A stretch of DNA of 64,000 nucleotides from an uncultured Eubacterium sp. (GTDB taxonomy: Bacteria > Bacillota > Clostridia > Lachnospirales > Lachnospiraceae), in the NCBI GenBank assembly GCA_947178105.1, contig CAMWXD010000009.1, positions 29,359 through 93,358 on the forward strand. The letters run 5' to 3'. This document shows positions 60,182-64,000 of the stretch, piece by piece (the stretch's first letter is position 1; each line of letters starts with the position of its first letter). Position numbers and translations under genes: made by a program. Below the pieces are notes generated by a model. It did no database searches and had not been told where the DNA came from. It was given only the letters and a program-made list of their open reading frames with translations.

Positions 60182-61978
60182 TTAGCGAAAACTTTTAATC
60201 CATGCAATCAAAGAATCATGATACACATTTGCTTCGACATCTCTGCGCATCTGGTCTGTCACAGGCCCGTTTTTCTCCATTATAGCAAGAATGGCTTCCT
60301 GAAGCCCTGCGATTTTTCCGTTTTCAAAATCCTGCGAGGTTGTTGGCTCTGTATTTTGAGTCTGTGAAGGAGCAGTTTTTTCCGCAGGCTGTGCGGCAGC
60401 AGTTTTGCTGGCTACAGCAGCAGGATTGTTGTGGATTTCTGTGCTGCCGTCTGCCGCAGCGCTGCCGGCATGTGGTTCTGCGCTTCCTGCCGCAGCAGTT
60501 TTTTCATTTGCTGCCTGTGCTGGCTGTGAGGAAGCTGCCGTCTGATCTGCGGCGGTATTGTCTGTCGGAGCAACTGTTTTTACAGGCTGCACATGGAAGG
60601 TGTCTGCCATCACGGCATTTTCATTTCCTGGTGTTGCCGGAAGCCAGATATCGCCGCTGTTTGCCTTTACATTTACAACGATATTTCCGCCGTTTACGGA
60701 TACCTTTTCACCGGATAAGGCGCCGATATATTCAGATGCATCCCCGGCACGCAGTGTCATTACAAAATCACTGTCATCGTTATTGACAGTTACGATCACA
60801 GACTGCCCGTTATGGTTTCTGGAATATGCATACTGGCGGTTGGTCAGCAGCAGTTCCTGGTAATTGCCGTAGGAAAGCGCCGGGGTATTCTGGCGGATGT
60901 TTCCTAACGCAGCAATCAGTTTTGTACAAGGGTTTTTTGTAACGGCGTCCGCATAGTCGGCAAGGGAAAGCGCCGGGCGCAGCGAAGCATCCGAAAAACG
61001 CTCTTTTTTGCCTTCGATGCCGAACTCGGATCCGTAGTAAATAGACGGTACGCCTGGAAGTGTATACAGCAGGATATGTACCGGTGTAAAATGCGCCTTG
61101 TTATTCAGCTTTGTATAAATACGTTCCACATCATGGTTGTCCACAAAGTTGTAAAGCTTTAATCCATCTGGACGGCTGCCGCCCATTTCGTACAGACGCT
61201 TTACGGTATGCGCGATTTCAAAATAATTGTGGTCGTTGTGCCCCGAATAAAGTGCTTTGTGCAGGTTATAATTGGTTACGGAATGGAGTGTTCCTTCATT
61301 TACCCAACGGGTATAATCGCCATGGATGACTTCGCCCATCAGCCAGAAATCCGGTTTTACTTCATTTGCAACATGACGCAGCGCTTTCATATATTCAAAA
61401 TCCAATACGTCAGCGGCATCCAGGCGAATGCCGTCGATATCAAATTCACTGACCCAAAAGCGGATTACGTCGCAGATATAGTCTCTGACAGCCGGGTTAT
61501 GCTGGTTTAATTTTACGAGCAGGTTGTATCCGCCCCAGTTTTCATAAGAAAATCCGTCGTTATACTCGTTGTTGCCCCAGAAATTCACGTTGCAGTACCA
61601 GTCTTTGTACGGCGAGCTTTCCCTGTTTTTCTTTATATCCTGGAACGCAAAAAAATCACGCCCTGTATGGTTGAATACACCATCCAGAATCACGCGGATG
61701 CCCTGTTCGTGGCATTTTGCCACAAAATCTGTCAGGTCTTCATTGGTACCAAGCCGGTTGTCCAGCTTCTTATAGTCTGTCGTCTCGTATCCATGTCCCA
61801 CGGATTCAAAAAGAGGGCCGATGTAAATTGCATTGCATCCAGTCTCTTTGATGTGGGAGATCCATGGAATCAATGTTTGCAGACGGTGCTCCGGTGCCCC
61901 ATAATGATTTTCCTTCGGCGCTCCGGTAAGCCCTAACGGATAAATGTGATAGAACACAGCTTCATCATACCATGCCAT
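60182..61978 (-). CDS. Cytoplasmic GH13 alpha-amylase-like enzyme with low-complexity tail
   Basis: A 598-residue enzyme without signal peptide. Catalytic residues: Asp187 in GIRLDAADVL, Glu216 in LMGEVIHG and Asp283 in NFVDNHDVER. The N-terminus AVFYHIYPLGLTGAPKEN fits cyclomaltodextrinase/amylopullulanase-like intracellular GH13. After a short C-terminal beta domain (to ~450) come ~85 residues rich in Ala, Thr, Gln and Pro, then a ~50-residue helical end (GKIAGLQEAILAIMEKNG). The disordered tail is odd for a cytoplasmic enzyme and may tether it to a partner or glycogen. Confidence 0.88.
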   Translation of the reverse strand: MAWYDEAVFYHIYPLGLTGAPKENHYGAPEHRLQTLIPWISHIKETGCNAIYIGPLFESVGHGYETTDYKKLDNRLGTNEDLTDFVAKCHEQGIRVILDGVFNHTGRDFFAFQDIKKNRESSPYKDWYCNVNFWGNNEYNDGFSYENWGGYNLLVKLNQHNPAVRDYICDVIRFWVSEFDIDGIRLDAADVLDFEYMKALRHVANEVKPDFWLMGEVIHGDYTRWVNEGTLHSVTNYNLHKALYSGHNDHNYFEIAHTVKRLYEMGGSRPDGLKLYNFVDNHDVERIYTKLNNKAHFTPVHILLYTLPGVPSIYYGSEFGIEGKKERFSDASLRPALSLADYADAVTKNPCTKLIAALGNIRQNTPALSYGNYQELLLTNRQYAYSRNHNGQSVIVTVNNDDSDFVMTLRAGDASEYIGALSGEKVSVNGGNIVVNVKANSGDIWLPATPGNENAVMADTFHVQPVKTVAPTDNTAADQTAASSQPAQAANEKTAAAGSAEPHAGSAAADGSTEIHNNPAAVASKTAAAQPAEKTAPSQTQNTEPTTSQDFENGKIAGLQEAILAIMEKNGPVTDQMRRDVEANVYHDSLIAWIKSFR

Positions 61979-62128
61979 AGTAAACCTCCTAAATTTGTTT
62001 TCGTTTTTAGTGCCCTGTAGGCAGGCTTGCTGCCACTGTGTTATATTTTAGCATGAAAAAGTGGGATGTTCAATCATTTCTTTATTTATATGGACAGGTA
62101 AAATAGCATTCCATCTGTTGTTTGATAA

Positions 62129-62157
62129 TTGACAAATAATATTATGCGCTATATAAT
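62129..62157 (+). promoter_or_regulatory. Promoter of the DUF4097 protein gene
   Basis: -35 TTGACA (62129-62134), 17-base spacer, -10 TATAAT (62152-62157): consensus in both boxes. Confidence 0.85.
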
Positions 62158-62212
62158 ATTGATTAAAAGATAATATTTCATGACAAATATCATAAATGAG
62201 GAGGACAAGGGA

Positions 62213-63421
62213 ATGCTATGGAAAAGATTAAAGAAAACAGTTGCAGCCGTTTTATTTTTTTGTATGGTTTGGATGGGATGGACAGGAAACGCTGCGGGCA
62301 GCCATACATGGTTCTTGACACAAAAGGCGGAAGCTGCCGCAAAGGACAAACAAACTTATACATATGAACAGACAAAAAAATCGCTCAGCGCTTTTCGCGG
62401 AGTGCAGGCGGATTTGGACTGCATAGACCTGCAAATCAAACCATCCGCCGACAGCCATGAGTATTTGTCTTACAAGCTGCACTGCTATAATAAAAAAAAT
62501 CCGCTTCATTGGCAGGTCAAAAACGGCATCTTGTACTTGGAAGAATCTAATTTCAGTCCGGCGATCCGCAAAAATGGCCTTGCATGGACAACCAGCGACA
62601 CCGTAACCATTTATGTGCCGGCAGAGAAAGTTTTAAACAGCTTTGCACTGCATATGGGGGATGGGGATTTAAGCATAAATGGAATGGGACAGGAGAAAGG
62701 CTTTTGCAATTCGGTCAGTATTGTTGCTGATACAGGCGACGTTGCGATTGCAAAGCAGAAATTTTCAGGTTCGGCTAGCATTGAGACGAAAGACGGTGAC
62801 CTCAGTCTTTCTGATGTCAGGTTTTCCGGCAGCACGAAAATCAGTACTCAGGTGGGCGACATCGCAGGCAGGAACGTGCGGGCAGCCAGTTCTGTCTCTG
62901 TGAGTACAAAAGATGGGGATATCAGCTTTGCAGATTCTGCATTTTCCGGCAGCATCTTTATCCAGACACAGGTGGGCGATATTGCGGGAAGAAACGTACA
63001 GATCAAAGGGTCTGCCAAGCTGCTGACAGATGACGGGGATATCAGCTTTGTGTCGTCCACGCTTTCCGGCAGCACAAATGTGAGCACAAAGGATGGTGAT
63101 ATTGCCGGGAAACTCTTACGGATCCCGGGAACTTCCGTATTCAGTACGGATGACGGGGATATCAGCCTTGCTACAGATGACCTGTCCGGCAGATTAAAAC
63201 TGCGTACAGCAGACGGCGACGTAGAAGTGGCTGCGCCTGAAAAAGTCTATAAGATGCTGAATATCAGCCTGAGTACCAAAGATGGAGAGATTTCTGCAAA
63301 AAGCTATATTGGCGGAAGGAAGTCCCGAAACGGCGGAAAATTGCAGTATAAAAAAACCATAGCGGACAGCCTTGCAAAACTGGAGATTGCTACTGAATGC
63401 GGCGATATCAGCCTGCGCTAG
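62213..63421 (+). CDS. Secreted DUF4097-type beta-repeat protein
   Basis: A 402-residue protein. A membrane/signal segment (VAAVLFFCMVWMGWTGNAAG) precedes an outer domain that from about residue 145 consists of ~20-residue repeats with alternating consensus S-x-STKDGDIS and STQVGDIAGRN (at least nine copies), as in DUF4097 beta-helix-like proteins. ATG 62213 follows GAGGAGG. Related proteins occur with envelope-stress systems; function unknown. Its TAG stop lies in the first three bases of a 201-bp palindromic element, so the native C-terminus may have been longer. Confidence 0.8.
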   Translation: MLWKRLKKTVAAVLFFCMVWMGWTGNAAGSHTWFLTQKAEAAAKDKQTYTYEQTKKSLSAFRGVQADLDCIDLQIKPSADSHEYLSYKLHCYNKKNPLHWQVKNGILYLEESNFSPAIRKNGLAWTTSDTVTIYVPAEKVLNSFALHMGDGDLSINGMGQEKGFCNSVSIVADTGDVAIAKQKFSGSASIETKDGDLSLSDVRFSGSTKISTQVGDIAGRNVRAASSVSVSTKDGDISFADSAFSGSIFIQTQVGDIAGRNVQIKGSAKLLTDDGDISFVSSTLSGSTNVSTKDGDIAGKLLRIPGTSVFSTDDGDISLATDDLSGRLKLRTADGDVEVAAPEKVYKMLNISLSTKDGEISAKSYIGGRKSRNGGKLQYKKTIADSLAKLEIATECGDISLR

Positions 63422-63619
63422 AGCGTGTCTTAAAAATCATTCCCGCGATCTGCACTCCCCACTTTGCGGAGAATTCATCCCAAATTTAGTCAACATAGCC
63501 CGCTACAGCGTGCCCCATTGGGTATCCCTCCTAAATTTGGGATAAATTCTCCACCAACTGGGAAGCATATCATGCCCTATGGGTACATCTCACGGAAAGC
63601 ATTTTTAAGACACGCTCTA
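63419..63619. mobile_element. 201-bp palindromic MITE
   Basis: 19-base perfect terminal inverted repeats: tagagcgtgtcttaaaaat (63419-63437) and atttttaagacacgctcta (63601-63619). Inside, ggagaattcatcccaaattta and its near-complement taaatttgggataaattctcc form a second stem. The element has no transposase and begins and ends in TA, as in IS630/mariner-derived elements. Partial copies of its ends occur at 833-844, 1336-1347 and 30655-30674. An 88-codon frame over it (63464-63730) is spurious. Confidence 0.8.
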
Positions 63620-63640
63620 GGAAGTGAAGGAACAAAAAGT

Positions 63641-63679
63641 AAAACACCGCGCCCTGGTAAAATGGGTGTGGTGTTTTTC
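63641..63679 (+). terminator. Terminator before the hydrolase gene
   Basis: aaaacaccgcgccc (63641-63654) pairs with gggtgtggtgtttt (63664-63677) using G-T pairs, followed by tt. Confidence 0.7.
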
Positions 63680-63746
63680 ACTCTGATACCATTTCTATAT
63701 AATCAAATCAAAAAGCTGGGAGTAAATTGACAAAGGAAGGAAAAAT

Positions 63747-64000
63747 ATGACGATCGTAAAGAAAGCAATGAAAATTTTATTAGTGATTGCTATAATTACA
63801 TTTATTTTACTGCTTGCAATCTATATAAATCATAAAATTCACTTAAGCAAGGAGCAGGAGCTGCTTTTGCCTATTGGTACAATGGTAGAAATTGATGGGC
63901 ATAATATGAGTGTATATATTGAGGGAAGCGGCGAAAAAACGCTTGTATTTATGTCTGGTGGCGGAACCTGTTCTCCCATATTGGATTTCAAATCTCTTTA
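63747..64000 (+). CDS. Alpha/beta hydrolase, N-terminal part (runs off the right edge)
   Basis: The 84 residues in view show a membrane anchor (KILLVIAIITFILLLAIYIN), then the start of an alpha/beta hydrolase: MVEIDGHNMSVYIEGSGEKT, LVFMSGGGTCSPILDF, where SGGGT resembles the oxyanion-hole HGG/SGG motif. AAAGGAAGG lies before ATG 63747. The nucleophile elbow and the rest are outside the window. Confidence 0.8.
   Translation, partial: MTIVKKAMKILLVIAIITFILLLAIYINHKIHLSKEQELLLPIGTMVEIDGHNMSVYIEGSGEKTLVFMSGGGTCSPILDFKSL

Noticed and set aside
63464..63730. 88-codon frame near the right end
   Set aside because: It lies within the palindromic MITE and the following terminator; its sequence is that of the inverted repeat.

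Overview
The window looks like a chromosomal segment of a low-to-mid GC, Gram-positive, spore-forming anaerobe of the Clostridia, most likely a gut Lachnospiraceae. This is inferred from gene content: a SipL-like SPOCS/LysM sporulation protein, Veg, a SEC-C methionine aminopeptidase, long-form Hpf, GHKL/LytTR and Bce-type modules, BlaI/M56, PadR and DUF4349 proteins. I saw no rRNA, tRNA or CRISPR array.

Layout. 1-1.35 kb: the end of an unknown gene, a long hairpin and an antitoxin/RelE pair whose toxin carries an internal deletion. 1.4-5.2 kb: a trehalose PTS operon (EIIBC, EIIA, phosphotrehalase) behind a promoter with three copies of one palindromic operator. 5.4-8.3 kb: a RadC-like JAB protein with a small partner, and a large lipoprotein. 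8.5-20.7 kb: an antimicrobial-peptide/cell-envelope stress island with three regulator-ABC modules (GntR + ABC; OmpR-type response regulator and kinase + BcrAB-like ABC; divergent GHKL/LytTR system + BceAB-like ABC), plus an XRE/effector-binding regulator and an MNT/HEPN toxin-antitoxin pair. 20.7-30.6 kb: an accessory region with two head-to-head-related type I toxin-antitoxin loci (tiny holin-like toxins with antisense RNAs), a methyltransferase, an ECF-like sigma factor with its likely anti-sigma factor, a structured repeat, a mosaic pseudogene assembled from three pieces of the downstream genes, a RelA/SpoT-like synthetase overlapping a small gene, a Nudix-GNAT fusion and a GH127 arabinofuranosidase.

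30.9-34.4 kb: secreted or membrane proteins (one frameshifted in its signal peptide) facing a BlaI-M56 peptidase-small secreted protein operon. 34.5-53.9 kb: mostly minus-strand core functions: DUF4349 lipoprotein, DUF4422 glycosyltransferase, map, an NlpC/P60 hydrolase, SipL-like protein, veg, PlsC, murF, ddl, hpf, an SDR, a HAD phosphatase, an SGNH hydrolase, a PadR-controlled FtsW/RodA-like protein and dinB. 54.0-58.0 kb: the riboflavin operon ribD-ribE-ribBA-ribH behind an FMN riboswitch with its terminator. 58.0-64.0 kb: a UPF0175/PIN toxin-antitoxin pair, a ferredoxin-type aldo/keto reductase, a cytoplasmic GH13 enzyme, a DUF4097 repeat protein ended by a 201-bp palindromic MITE, and the start of an alpha/beta hydrolase.

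The most notable accessory material lies in the 20.7-28.7 kb region: two related antisense-controlled toxin loci and a possible toxic small alarmone synthetase module bracketed by a duplicated, degraded Nudix locus. All functional statements come from reading protein motifs and DNA signals by eye; no database search was run.
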